Origin: a bacterium BMS3Abin08
GTDB lineage: Bacteria; Nitrospirota; Thermodesulfovibrionia; Thermodesulfovibrionales; JdFR-85
Direction: 5' to 3'
Assembly: GCA_002897935.1 (NCBI GenBank)
Contig: BDTA01000111.1
Span: 1 to 33,434, forward strand
DNA: 33,434 nt
Made by a program: the position numbers and the translations under genes. Position 1 is the first letter of the stretch. Every line of letters starts with the position of its first letter. This document shows, piece by piece, positions 6,899 to 14,760 of the stretch. The notes under the pieces are model-generated. The model searched no databases. It was given only the letters and a program-made list of their open reading frames with translations, and was not told where the DNA came from.

Positions 6899-7083
6899 AT
6901 GCCGAATGTAAAAGAATTAACGGTAAAAATAAGATGGACGCCAGAAGCTGAAAAATGGTTAAGAGATATTTATGACTACATTGTCCGAGACAATGTAGTA
7001 CTGCACAGAGAGTTGTAGCAGGGATTTATAAAAAGGCACAAATTCTTATGGAAATAGATAGATATTTGAAGATGTTGTCATAA
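6899..7083 (+). pseudogene. ParE-family toxin gene with a frameshift
   Basis: The first frame reads MPNVKELTVKIRWTPEAEKW then LRDIYDYIVRDN before stopping at 7018. Shifting frame near 6996 restores STAQRVVAGIYKKAQILMEI up to a TAA at 7081-7083. Together they form the N-terminal two thirds of a ParE/RelE toxin. The remaining C-terminal strands are missing, so it is inactive. No antitoxin gene remains. The final TAA lies in CATAACAAG, like other cassette ends in this region. Confidence 0.75.
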
Positions 7084-7131
7084 CAAGAAATTCCAGTGGT
7101 CGTGCTACCACACACCGCTGAATTCGATTCA
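7078..7131 (+). other. Possible short attC-like site
   Basis: CATAACAAGAAATTCCAGTGG and CCGCTGAATTCGATTCAACATG can pair over AATTC-AG-GG with single extrahelical bases, as in attC arms. The R' core is not conserved (TCAACATG), so recognition is weak. Confidence 0.35.
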
Positions 7132-7133
7132 AC

Positions 7134-7355
7134 ATGAAAAATAAACAGCAAACCATGCATCAAGAAACACAGTGTGTCCAAGGCGGCACATATCACGATG
7201 CCACAACCGGAGGCGTAAATACGCCAATTTTTACATCATCATCCTTCGAATATTTAAATCGTGAGGAGATTCCGTATCCCCGATACTTCAATACGCCAAA
7301 CCAAGATGCTGTAATTCGTAAACTTTGCTACCTTGATGACGCGGAAGAAGGTTGA
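7134..7355 (+). pseudogene. Cystathionine gamma-synthase-like N-terminal fragment
   Basis: This 73-residue frame matches the start of Cys/Met-metabolism PLP enzymes: QETQCVQGGTYHDATTGGVN, TPIFTSSSFEY, then YPRYFNTPNQ and a LCYLDDAEEG segment where the family has LExLE-G. A stop then ends it, so the PLP-binding lysine and most of the about 380-residue enzyme are missing. The downstream 260 bases contain no convincing continuation. It is a truncated passenger gene. Confidence 0.7.
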
Positions 7356-7618
7356 ACCTTTTTACTTACAGGGACTTTTGGACATGGCTTGATAAACCAT
7401 TTGAAGCGACATAAATTCTACCTCAGGCAGAACAGCTTTCATTGAGGCTGTATTAATTGGACAGCATAATGGGTGAGAAAACGAACAGGAAGGGTAACCT
7501 GATTTTAAAAATGGGAAATTACCTGTCCAAAGACCTTGTTTTACAAGGGGGGGGATACTCGGTTTTAGAATATCCTGGACAGCAGTGATGCAAATGATTA
7601 CATTAATATTGAGCTGCT

Positions 7619-8491
7619 ATGAATAGCCTGATGAAATTACTCATCAAATCTCTATTCCTTACATCGATATTGATGTTTGCAGGAATTGCCCTGTCACATG
7701 CTGCCGGGTTGCAGAAGTTCTCTAACGCAAGATTGATAAATGATCCGGCAAATGATGGAGATAGCTTCCTTGTGGAGGCAGACGGGAAAACCCACCGTGT
7801 GAGACTCTACTTTGTCGACTGTCCTGAAACGTCAACGAGTTCTAAAAGCGATGCACGACGGGTAAGAGAACAAACACGCTATTTCGGATTGTCCAACCCG
7901 GCGCGTGTCATTCATTTCGGTAACAAAGCAAAAACTTTTGTTGAAGGCAGACTTGCCAGGCCTTTTACTGTTCACACAGCCTTTGCAAATGCGATGGGAA
8001 GGTCATCCGGAGGGCGGATATATGCATTTATCACTACATCGGATGGAAATGATTTGGCAGCTCTACTTGTTAAAGAAGGGTTAGCCCGCACACGTGGTAC
8101 AGGCAGAAAAACGCCTGACGGTATACTTCGCGATGAAATGATTAAAAGGCTTAGAGATATAGAGATTTCGGCAATGTTGAAACGCACCGGCATTTGGTCA
8201 GAGAGTGATCCTGATCGAATCGCTGAACTTCGTGCCAAAGAACGCAGCGAAGAGGGGGAATTGCAGGAAATACAAAATCAAGTTAAGAAAGCTAACTCCC
8301 CGAAAGGGTTGCTTGACTTAAACACTGCAACTGAAAAAGAGCTTCAGTCCGTCAAAGGAATCGGCCCTGTTTTTGCGGCAAGAATTATTGCCGGACGCCC
8401 CTATAAAGCCGTAGGTGACCTACTCAAAGTAAAAGGAATTGGCCGCAAAAAACTTGAGAAGATTCGAGCTTATTTTACAGTAGGCAAATAA
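7619..8491 (+). CDS. Secreted thermonuclease-like protein with C-terminal HhH domain
   Basis: The 290-residue protein starts with a signal peptide (about residues 1-28, ending SHAAG). The staphylococcal nuclease-like domain follows: DGDSFLV with Asp46/Asp48, then HRVRLYFVDCPE with Arg62, Asp67 and Glu70, and GGRIYAFI supplying the second catalytic Arg. Residues about 230-287 form a ComEA-like helix-hairpin-helix unit (LDLNTATEKELQSVKGIGP, then VKGIGRKKL) that binds DNA non-specifically. It likely degrades extracellular or periplasmic DNA. No strong ribosome binding site precedes the ATG. The fusion of both domains in an exported protein is uncommon but known. It appears intact. Confidence 0.85.
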   Translation: MNSLMKLLIKSLFLTSILMFAGIALSHAAGLQKFSNARLINDPANDGDSFLVEADGKTHRVRLYFVDCPETSTSSKSDARRVREQTRYFGLSNPARVIHFGNKAKTFVEGRLARPFTVHTAFANAMGRSSGGRIYAFITTSDGNDLAALLVKEGLARTRGTGRKTPDGILRDEMIKRLRDIEISAMLKRTGIWSESDPDRIAELRAKERSEEGELQEIQNQVKKANSPKGLLDLNTATEKELQSVKGIGPVFAARIIAGRPYKAVGDLLKVKGIGRKKLEKIRAYFTVGK

Positions 8492-8573
8492 TAGAAGAAA
8501 CGCTATTAGCCTGACAAAACAAAGGAATAAAAAAGAAAAATTGAAGAAAAAACTTTCGATTGGAGGTGGCTAA

Positions 8574-8954
8574 ATGAAAAGAAAAGTATTCGTACTTTTG
8601 CAGTTGATAATCGGGGCTGCGCTTGTTTGGCAGATAGTTGCCCCTGGTACAGGCAATGCACAAGCTCAATCCAACAATAAATTATTAGCAGTGGTTATAA
8701 CTGCTTCCGGCAATACAATCAGAGTCAAAGGGTATTGTGTTTATGTCAAAGGAGGGAAGGATTTCAGAAAAGAACTTGAAAAAGACAATGCCTGGGGATG
8801 GAATTTTCGGGGAGAATACATAAAGGAGGTTAAAATCCAGAAGGTCTCAGGTGATGCCTCGTACAGGTTATTTGTTATGGAAGGCCCAAAGACCGTATTC
8901 GAGTCTGACTCCATAAGCTCACATGAACCAATTATTTATAAGAGGAAACAATAA
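8574..8954 (+). CDS. Hypothetical exported protein
   Basis: The 126-residue protein is not recognised. Residues 1-32 form a Sec signal peptide (MKRKVFVLLQLIIGAALVW, cleavage likely after GNAQA). The mature part of about 95 residues is beta-rich, with one short acidic-basic stretch (GGKDFRKELEKDN) and the WGWNFRGEY segment, and it has a single Cys. A strong GGAGGTGG lies before the ATG. It stands between the exported nuclease and a flavin-binding-fold gene on the same strand, 82 bases after the nuclease stop. Whether it works with the nuclease is unknown. Confidence 0.7.
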   Translation: MKRKVFVLLQLIIGAALVWQIVAPGTGNAQAQSNNKLLAVVITASGNTIRVKGYCVYVKGGKDFRKELEKDNAWGWNFRGEYIKEVKIQKVSGDASYRLFVMEGPKTVFESDSISSHEPIIYKRKQ

Positions 8955-9017
8955 GACGAATAATCCTTATAAGGCATCCTGAAGTCAAAGACAAAAAAAT
9001 CCTGAGAGGAGATTAAC

Positions 9018-9440
9018 ATGAACAAAAATGAAATATTAGGCTTACTTAATGCCAATCCGGTATTTCACCTGGCAACTGTAGAGGGGAATAAGCCACATGT
9101 CCGTGGTATGCTCCTGTACAAAGCAGATGAAGATGGGATGATATTCCATACCGGAAAGATGAAAGACCTCCACAGACAATTAACTGAAAATCCACACGTA
9201 GAGATGTGCTTTAACAATGGTAATTTTGAAGATCTTATTCAGGTAAGGGTCAGTGGCACTGTCGAGCTTATAGAAGACCTTGAGTTAAAGAAGGAGATAG
9301 TACAAAAACGTGAATTCCTGCAACGATGGGTAGAGCAGGTGGGGTATGAACCTTTAGCTGTTTACCGGATGAGGAAGTGCGTGGCAACAGTCTGGTCAAT
9401 GGAGACCAATTTTGCACCGAAAGAGTTTGTAGAGCTATAA
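9018..9440 (+). CDS. Pyridoxamine 5'-phosphate oxidase-fold protein
   Basis: The 140-residue protein belongs to the split-barrel flavin/F420-binding superfamily. Signs are the N-terminal NPVFHLATVEGNKPHVRGM, the FHTGKMKDLHRQL turn that contacts the flavin phosphate, PHVEMCFNN and the VRVSGTVELI strand. Members reduce varied substrates or bind FMN; the substrate here is unknown. A GAGAGGAG ribosome binding site precedes the ATG. The TAA stop lies within CTATAACC, the R'' half of a well-formed attC site, so the gene looks like a cassette passenger. Confidence 0.85.
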   Translation: MNKNEILGLLNANPVFHLATVEGNKPHVRGMLLYKADEDGMIFHTGKMKDLHRQLTENPHVEMCFNNGNFEDLIQVRVSGTVELIEDLELKKEIVQKREFLQRWVEQVGYEPLAVYRMRKCVATVWSMETNFAPKEFVEL

Positions 9441-9502
9441 CCACCCGACGACTCATTACAGCGGATGCGACACGACCTCGCCTCTGATTTCGGGTGTTAT
9501 GT
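9435..9502 (+). other. attC recombination site
   Basis: The left arm CTATAACCACCCGACGACTCA pairs with the right arm TGATTTCGGGTGTTATGT: ATAAC with GTTAT, ACCCGA with TCGGGT and TCA with TGA, leaving one extrahelical C and a small internal mismatch. R' is GTTATGT at 9496-9502. The size of 68 bp and the unpaired bases are typical of attC. The stop codon of the preceding gene is inside R''. Confidence 0.75.
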
Positions 9503-9513
9503 GCAACAGAAAA

Positions 9514-9903
9514 ATGAACATTGTCAATATCGACCATATCGTGTTAACAGTAAGGGATATCAATAAAACAATAAAGTTTTATGAATCCGTCCTGGGCATG
9601 GTTTCGGAAAGCTTCGGTAGAGGAAGAATCGCCCTCAAATTTGGCACACAAAAAATAAATCTTCATGAATTCGGTAACGAATTAGAGCCAAAAGCAAGTC
9701 AGCCAACGCCCGGCTCAGGAGATCTGTGTTTCATTACTGATAGAAATTTGGATGAAGCTATAAATCATGTAAAAAGTTGCGGTGTAAAGATCATCGAGGG
9801 TCCTGTAATAAGAACAGAGGCAAATGGCAAAATTATTTCATTCTATATCAGAGACCCGGACGGAAATTTAATTGAAGTAGCAAGCTATGAAGAAAGCACA
9901 TAG
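9514..9903 (+). CDS. VOC-family (glyoxalase/dioxygenase-like) protein
   Basis: The 129-residue protein is a vicinal-oxygen-chelate fold enzyme with two beta-alpha-beta-beta-beta modules: NIDHIVLTVRDINKTIKFYE at the N-terminus and GDLCFITDRNLDEAINHVK in the second half. Metal-ligand positions are visible in DHIVLTV (His), KINLHEFG (His) and GNLIEVASY (Glu). The substrate cannot be deduced. The start at 9514 is chosen because the alternative ATG at 9499 lies within the attC R' core. No strong ribosome binding site is present for either. The gene is flanked by attC-like sites on both sides and fits a single-gene cassette. Confidence 0.85.
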   Translation: MNIVNIDHIVLTVRDINKTIKFYESVLGMVSESFGRGRIALKFGTQKINLHEFGNELEPKASQPTPGSGDLCFITDRNLDEAINHVKSCGVKIIEGPVIRTEANGKIISFYIRDPDGNLIEVASYEEST

Positions 9904-10012
9904 CAATCAGGGGACTTCGCTACGCCGCTGGAAGCTCCGCATCAGGCAAAAAAACAAAAGGAGATAGACACGAAAAGATTGATCCTCAATGGCTTTGAGT
10001 AGGGCGTTATGC
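9897..10012 (+). other. Partial attC-like site
   Basis: The right end AGGGCGTTATGC (R' GTTATGC at 10006-10012) is a typical attC end. The left half, CACATAGCAATC at the VOC stop codon, is a poor R'' (AGC instead of AAC) and the arms pair weakly. The site is probably degenerate. Confidence 0.45.
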
Positions 10013-10040
10013 GACACAAAGATTAAACAAGAGAAGGACG

Positions 10041-10628
10041 ATGATGATGTGGTTGTACATGGGCTTGGGTGTTTCCATAGGCATATGGATAGTATTGGGA
10101 ATATATGTCTTTCCCGAGATTAAAAAAACCTACAATAAAAAAGGAATCTTTTCGAACAGACTTCTGTATTCCTGGTATGCTATGTGGACGTTTCATCATA
10201 TTCCAGTGGTTTTGGCATCATTGTTTGCTATCTGGCTGATACCGGTTAACAGAACCCTTGCCTTAACCGGCGGTTTGATTATCTTTATAGTTGGGGTTGT
10301 TATGTTAGCGATGGGGATGATTGAGTTTCGTTCCCTGCGTAGATCCACAGGCCAAGATGTTTCAAAGCTCATAACCACCGGGATATACCGATGGAGCAGA
10401 AACCCGCAGTTTATCGGCTGGTTTCTGATGCTTTTGGGAATATCAATTGCCGGTCGGTCGGGATTCGCCCTGGCTCTTACGATAGTGTTCATGGTCGTTC
10501 TTCATCTGTATACTATCCGTTTGGCAGAGCCTTACCTCGATAATCTGTATGGAGAAGAGTACCGTCGATATAAATCGAATACTCCAAGATACATCGGGAT
10601 ACCGAAAGAACCGGGGGAAATCGCATAA
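10041..10628 (+). CDS. ICMT/PEMT-like membrane methyltransferase
   Basis: The 195-residue protein is an integral membrane methyltransferase of the isoprenylcysteine carboxyl methyltransferase/phospholipid methyltransferase family. It has about five membrane segments. The SAM-binding C-terminal signature is present: TTGIYRWSRNPQFIGWFLMLLG and AEPYLDNLYGEEYRRYKSNTPRYI. The natural substrate of bacterial members is mostly unknown. Three consecutive ATG codons (10041, 10044, 10047) follow GAGAAGGA; the second or third has better spacing. The TAA stop lies in GCATAAC, the R'' of an attC site, so it is probably a cassette gene. Confidence 0.82.
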   Translation: MMMWLYMGLGVSIGIWIVLGIYVFPEIKKTYNKKGIFSNRLLYSWYAMWTFHHIPVVLASLFAIWLIPVNRTLALTGGLIIFIVGVVMLAMGMIEFRSLRRSTGQDVSKLITTGIYRWSRNPQFIGWFLMLLGISIAGRSGFALALTIVFMVVLHLYTIRLAEPYLDNLYGEEYRRYKSNTPRYIGIPKEPGEIA

Positions 10629-10790
10629 CAATTGTTATGCCTCATCAATTTAGTGAAGCTCCCCGAGCAAAGGTCGGGGCTTCCGAGTAAGGAATATTGA
10701 TTTATTTATATAGCCGGCTTTTATCCCCGATCAAAGATCGGTGCATTCAGCCGGCCTCCTTCGTCGTTGGCTGATTTACAACGGTTAGGC
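10623..10790 (+). other. attC site carrying an internal REP element
   Basis: The left arm GCATAACAATTGTTATGCC and the right arm GATTTACAACGGTTAGGC pair over GC-TAAC, two mismatched bases, and TTGT. R' is the canonical GTTAGGC at 10784-10790. The region between the arms is mostly occupied by a type A REP element (10653-10754). I infer that a REP element inserted in an attC site, or that its arms were extended by it. Confidence 0.65.
10653..10754 (+). repeat. REP-like double hairpin, type A copy 2
   Basis: This is nearly identical to 2503-2605, with a few substitutions in the hairpin arms (CCCCGAGC, GATCGGTG). The first hairpin ends GGTCGGGGCTTC and the linker is GAGTAAGGAATATTGATTTA. It lies inside an attC site. 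Confidence 0.85.
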
Positions 10791-10800
10791 ACAGGAAGAT

Positions 10801-11640
10801 ATGATGCAAATATTAGCAGTAATTCTACTCATCATAGTTGTCTTAGCTGTTTTGTTATGGCGGGGACAATCAAGGTGGTCTCAATATACATCTGCTCAAT
10901 CTCAAAAAGTTAAAGCAGCTGCATCGCAGGAAGTAAATTACGTAAATCTTGAGGAAGTTAATGAACTGCCGGAACCGGTAAAAAGATATTTTCATCTGGT
11001 GCTCAAAGATGGGGCGCCGATTATTAACCGTGCCTTCATATCTCAAGTTGGCGGGTTCAGAGCCAAACCTGAAATGAAAGGATGGTCGAAAATGGAAGCG
11101 GAGCAATATTTTTCAACAAGTCCCCGGGCCTTTGTATGGAACTCGACAATCTCGATGATCCCCGGTATCTCTATCAGTATCTGTGATTCTTATATCAAAG
11201 GAAAAGGAGGAATGAAGGGTAAGCTTTTGTCTCTATTCACATTGATTGACGCACAAAACCGGAGAGAGTTGGATGAGGGTGCATTACAAAGGTATTTAGC
11301 CGAGGCGGTATGGTTTCCAACGGCATTGTTGCCAAGTCAAGGAGTTACGTGGACAGCATTAGAGGACCATAAGGCAAAAGCCTTGATAACTGATTCTGAT
11401 ATTACCACGTCGTTGGAGTTTGAGTTTAATGAAAAAGGAGAGGTTGTTTCTATATATACTCCATCAAGATATAGAGAGGTATCCGGAAAATATGAACCAA
11501 CACCATGGAAAGGAAGGTTTTCAAGGTATATCAACGTTAATGACTATCTCATTCCTGAGGAAGGGGAAGTTGAATGGCATTTGAAAGATCAGGTTTACCC
11601 GTATTGGAAAGCAAGTCTGCGAGAAATAAGGTATGACTAA
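10801..11640 (+). CDS. DUF6544/DUF6920-like protein
   Basis: The 279-residue protein has one N-terminal membrane anchor (about residues 3-21) and then a soluble domain. The pattern LPEPVKRYFHLVLKDGAPII, FRAKPEMKGWSKMEAEQYFS and PRAFVWNSTISMIPGI matches an uncharacterised family (DUF6544, later DUF6920). The C-terminal part has beta-rich repeats ending EVEWHLKDQVYPYWKA. The function is unknown. AGGAAG precedes the start; ATG at 10801 or 10804 is possible. It lies between two attC sites (R' at 10784-10790 and the full site at 11647-11734), so it is one of the clearest single-gene cassettes here. Confidence 0.75.
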   Translation: MMQILAVILLIIVVLAVLLWRGQSRWSQYTSAQSQKVKAAASQEVNYVNLEEVNELPEPVKRYFHLVLKDGAPIINRAFISQVGGFRAKPEMKGWSKMEAEQYFSTSPRAFVWNSTISMIPGISISICDSYIKGKGGMKGKLLSLFTLIDAQNRRELDEGALQRYLAEAVWFPTALLPSQGVTWTALEDHKAKALITDSDITTSLEFEFNEKGEVVSIYTPSRYREVSGKYEPTPWKGRFSRYINVNDYLIPEEGEVEWHLKDQVYPYWKASLREIRYD

Positions 11641-11646
11641 AATATC

Positions 11647-11734
11647 GCCTGACAAGGCAACTGCACTCGGACGGGAAAAAGCGTCGCCTGTTCCTCGCTA
11701 TGCTTTTTTCTGCCGGTGATTTGCGACGTTATGC
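11647..11734 (+). other. attC recombination site
   Basis: The left arm GCCTGACAAGGCAACTGCAC and the right arm GTGATTTGCGACGTTATGC form a classic attC pair: R'' GCCTGAC, R' GTTATGC (11728-11734), and L'' and L' pair as GCAA-T-CAC with extrahelical bases. The 88-bp size and asymmetry are typical. This is the best attC site in the window. Confidence 0.85.
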
Positions 11735-11756
11735 GTAGTGGAGATCGGGTTTTTAA

Positions 11757-12923
11757 ATGAAAATAATCGAGGAATTCATTAAGAAAGAATCGGCAAGTGG
11801 GATATTGTTGATATTTGCGACTGTTTTGGCCCTGGTATTAAGCAATACAGCGATGTCGGCATGGTATGAGTCATTTTTGCATATCCCTGTAGAAATCCGT
11901 GTTGGTACATTACATCTGGATAAATCACTTTATCATTGGGTAAATGATGGTCTGATGGCTATTTTCTTTTTGTTGATCGGCCTGGAAGTGAAGAGGGAAA
12001 TACTGGAAGGTCATTTATCATCTTTAAGACAAATTGCATTACCTGGAATCGCTGCTGTCGGTGGAATGGTTGTTCCAGCGGTAATCTACTTAATATTCAA
12101 CCAAAACAATCCAATCGCTGTTAAAGGGTGGGCAATAGCAACCGCTACGGACATTGCTTTTGCATTAGGCATTCTCTCTCTGTTAGGTAATCGAGTTGCA
12201 ATTTCACTTAAACTATTTTTAATGGCATTAGCAATTATCGATGATTTAGCGGCAATTGTAATTATTGCCGTATTTTATACGGCCAATCTATCCACGTTAT
12301 CCGTTGCTGTTGCAGTAATTTCTTTAGCAGTCTTAATCACTCTAAATATACTTGGCATCTCGAAAAAAGCAGCTTACTTCATTGTTGGCACAATATTATG
12401 GGTTAGCGTCCTTAAATCGGGTATCCATGCAACATTGGCAGGTGTGGCATTAGCATTTACTATTCCACTGAACGCAAAAGATGAAAACAACAAACCTGTT
12501 TCACCTGCAAAACAGATAGAGCATGATCTTCATTTTTGGGTAGCATTTTTCATTCTGCCTCTGTTTGCCTTTGTTAATGCGGGAGTAGATGTCAGGCAGA
12601 TATCTTTTAGCCAAATGTTTGGACCGGTACCCACAGGTATCATTCTTGGATTATTTGTTGGTAAGCAACTTGGAGTTTTCGGTTTCAGTTGGCTCGCAAT
12701 AAAGCTCAAACTATCAGAACTTCCAAAAGGCAGTAATTGGATGCAATTCTATGGTGTATCAGTATTAACAGGCATTGGGTTTACCATGAGTTTATTTATC
12801 GGCTCATTAGCATTTGAAGATGCCGGCATTTTTCAATATACGGATAAACTGGCAATACTTGTAGGGTCATTCATCTCAGGAATTGTCGGTTATTTAGTGC
12901 TGAAAATAGGTAAAAACACATAA
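11757..12923 (+). CDS. nhaA: Na+/H+ antiporter NhaA
   Basis: The 388-residue protein is a full-length NhaA electrogenic antiporter of the inner membrane, exchanging about two protons for one Na+. Visible family signatures are the segment NDGLMAIFFLLIGLEVKRE (about residues 63-81), the ion-binding TATDIAFALGILSLL segment and AIIDDLAAIVIIA with the paired aspartates equivalent to Asp163/Asp164 of E. coli. SGIHATLAGVALAF and TGIGFTMSLFIG follow near the C-terminus. GGAGATC precedes the ATG. It begins 23 bases after an attC R' end and its TAA stop lies in CACATAAC, so it appears to be a large cassette gene, an unusual cargo. Confidence 0.93.
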   Translation: MKIIEEFIKKESASGILLIFATVLALVLSNTAMSAWYESFLHIPVEIRVGTLHLDKSLYHWVNDGLMAIFFLLIGLEVKREILEGHLSSLRQIALPGIAAVGGMVVPAVIYLIFNQNNPIAVKGWAIATATDIAFALGILSLLGNRVAISLKLFLMALAIIDDLAAIVIIAVFYTANLSTLSVAVAVISLAVLITLNILGISKKAAYFIVGTILWVSVLKSGIHATLAGVALAFTIPLNAKDENNKPVSPAKQIEHDLHFWVAFFILPLFAFVNAGVDVRQISFSQMFGPVPTGIILGLFVGKQLGVFGFSWLAIKLKLSELPKGSNWMQFYGVSVLTGIGFTMSLFIGSLAFEDAGIFQYTDKLAILVGSFISGIVGYLVLKIGKNT

Positions 12924-12946
12924 CAAGACGCAACCGGAACAACCTT

Positions 12947-13330
12947 CGTATTGATTACGCCCTATTATTTACTTTTATTGGTTTCCTGGGTCTTGCAGAA
13001 AACATGAAACACATACTTGCATCAAGCCTTGAAAATGCCGGACATATCTTTATATTTTCCGCCCTGTCGAGCCAGATTATTAGTAATGTTCCGGCAGCCC
13101 TGCTAATTTCCAAATTCACAACTCAGTGGGAAGGATTGCTTTGGGGCACTAATGTTGGCGGATTCGGAAGCCTTGTGGGGTCATTGGCCAATTTGATTGC
13201 CTACAAATTCTATATATCACAAGAAAATACAAACAATCAGGTAGCGTCGTTTACAATAAAGTTCGTTATTCTTGGTTACATTGCTTTTTTTATTGGAATT
13301 GGGTTGTATTTTGGTATGCAGAAGATATAG
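12947..13330 (+). pseudogene. SLC13/ArsB-type permease, C-terminal fragment
   Basis: The open frame reads RIDYALLFTFIGFLGLAENM, then FSALSSQIISNVPAALLISKF and LLWGTNVGGFGSLVGSLANL, and ends with a last membrane helix. These are the last third of an ion-transporter-superfamily permease (ArsB/NhaD/SLC13 type): the NVP and GGFGSL segments are helix-hairpin signatures. The N-terminal two thirds are missing. The fragment starts about 24 bases after the nhaA stop codon. It may be translated from the ATG at 13004, but it would lack half of the transport core. Probably it was broken when the cassette region ended here. Confidence 0.7.
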
Positions 13331-13477
13331 TGAGAATCCAAAACCGTTGAACGTATAAGACACTTCCAAAAAATTTGGCAACCATTCAACAAGAAAACCT
13401 TGAGCTGTTAATTTCCATAGATGTTTTTGGCTTTATCCTCAAAATAAGATTTTACCTATTTCAAACTATAGACAGAG

Positions 13478-13651
13478 TCTGTGTATAAAGTGCCATTTTT
13501 TATTTTTGTTATACCCCGAAAGCGTTCGGGACATCCAGGATTTATTGAAAAGACCGGATTCCGGCTTAAGGACTGTGGAATCGTTCTTTAAGAAGGATTC
13601 GCGACGTGCTTCGCTTGCGGGAATGACAAATAACCGTATTTTATACACAGA
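13478..13651 (+). mobile_element. MITE-like element 1 (TIR TCTGTGTATAAA)
   Basis: Perfect 12-bp terminal inverted repeats TCTGTGTATAAA (13478-13489) and TTTATACACAGA (13640-13651) enclose 150 bases with a CCCGAAAGCGTTCGGG hairpin and the block GACCGGATTCCGGCTTAAGG. No transposase lies inside. A second copy is at 14761-14896. No clear target duplication is seen. Confidence 0.75.
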
Positions 13652-13666
13652 TACCATATAGCCTGT

Positions 13667-14260
13667 TCATTGGCTTTGTTTTAAATCTTCAAAATCTCTT
13701 CTGATCTCTTCAACCCTATTCCTGTATCCATCCCCGTCTCCATACTCCAGGAATTTTCTATAGCGACTATGGATACTGCCTATTCTCCTGGCATGCTTGA
13801 TCGGACACCAATGTTGTTCAGTTCTGGCCGCTATTTCCTGAACATATGAGAACAAGCCGTTGAAGTATCCACAATATACGCAATTTAGCTTTTCTATCGC
13901 GTTCAGATACTTAAGCTCATAGCGATCAATCACTATATAGTCGTTTCGTTGCACTTTGGGGATTTTATACACCGGAAAACATATGAACTGATAAATTGTG
14001 ACAAATATATCCAGGAAAACCGCCGGGACAATAGCGAACCATATCACCGGAACCGTAAGTATATTCAGCCATGCAGCATTGAATATATAAGTGTAAATCT
14101 TGGTAGCAAGGGTTTTATGGTACCGTTTGACCTCTTCTTCAAAAGTGACCTTTTTCCCGTGAATTTCATAAGAGAACTCCTCTTCCTTTTTCTGAATCTC
14201 CAACGTTAATCTTTTCTCGAGATTTTTTATCTCTTCTATAAGGTCCTGTATTTTTTGCAT
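13667..14260 (-). CDS. Conserved membrane protein with Cys/His motif
   Basis: The 197-residue protein has an N-terminal coiled-coil-like charged region (residues 1-50), one or two membrane helices (about 57-95) and a C-terminal soluble part with NCVYCGYFNGL and QHWCPIKHARR (Cys127, Cys130, Cys152, with nearby His150/His156), a possible metal site. This arrangement belongs to a conserved hypothetical family seen in proteobacteria; no function is known to me. The start at 14260 is chosen because GGGAG lies 6 bases upstream; a longer frame to 14428 lacks this. It is bracketed by two MITE copies and transcribed opposite to the cassette genes. Confidence 0.75.
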   Translation of the reverse strand: MQKIQDLIEEIKNLEKRLTLEIQKKEEEFSYEIHGKKVTFEEEVKRYHKTLATKIYTYIFNAAWLNILTVPVIWFAIVPAVFLDIFVTIYQFICFPVYKIPKVQRNDYIVIDRYELKYLNAIEKLNCVYCGYFNGLFSYVQEIAARTEQHWCPIKHARRIGSIHSRYRKFLEYGDGDGYRNRVEEIRRDFEDLKQSQ

Positions 14261-14760
14261 ATAACTCCCTTTAAAATGTATTTGTATTACTAAAATATTA
14301 ACATCTACATACCAAGAAAATCTCAGATGTCGTATATTACCTTTGTTCTTTTTGAACGCCCAATACAAAACATGATATAGAGCAAATACCGAACCCTTAT
14401 AAGGCCTCCGATTGTCAAGAGACAACATGATCCTGAACGGAAAATATTAATAGAAATATTTTCTTATTACAGAAAGAATGTCATTTGTTCCCGGGCTGCT
14501 GACTACTAATGCAGGGATACATCGTCTCTGCATGCAGGTCGATTCTTCAGTCATACCCTCTGTTCTTATAAAAGTGCATGCCGGGCATGGAACAAACTAT
14601 ATATGGAAGCAGGCATTTATTTTCCGATTCAATATGGATTCTCGTAAAAATTGTGCTGCTTGGTGTAAAATCTCATACAGGGCCTCCTTTAGTCGGTTTT
14701 TCTGTTAATACCATAGATACCTCAGGTGTGATGGTATCTATAAGGGGTCCTTAGTGAGTG
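14261..14760. other. Gene-free stretch
   Basis: No gene is supported. An inverted repeat CATAGATACC/GGTATCTATA lies at about 14711-14742 with an 11-base loop but no T-run, so it is not a standard terminator. An open frame at 14478-14708 has no homology signs or ribosome binding site and is left out. Confidence 0.4.

Noticed and set aside
7469-7588. A 39-codon frame between the CGS fragment and the nuclease gene
   Set aside because: No ribosome binding site or recognisable sequence; too short to support.
9499-9513. ATG in the attC R' core as the start of the VOC gene
   Set aside because: Cassette genes rarely start within R', and the family starts at the next ATG.
13466-13657. Small minus-strand frame with VIPASEARRES-like text
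   Set aside because: It is the translation of the MITE-like element and its hairpins, a pattern common to interspersed palindromic repeats.
14478-14708. Open frame of 76 codons
   Set aside because: No ribosome binding site, no homology signs and Cys/Phe-rich text expected of non-coding DNA.
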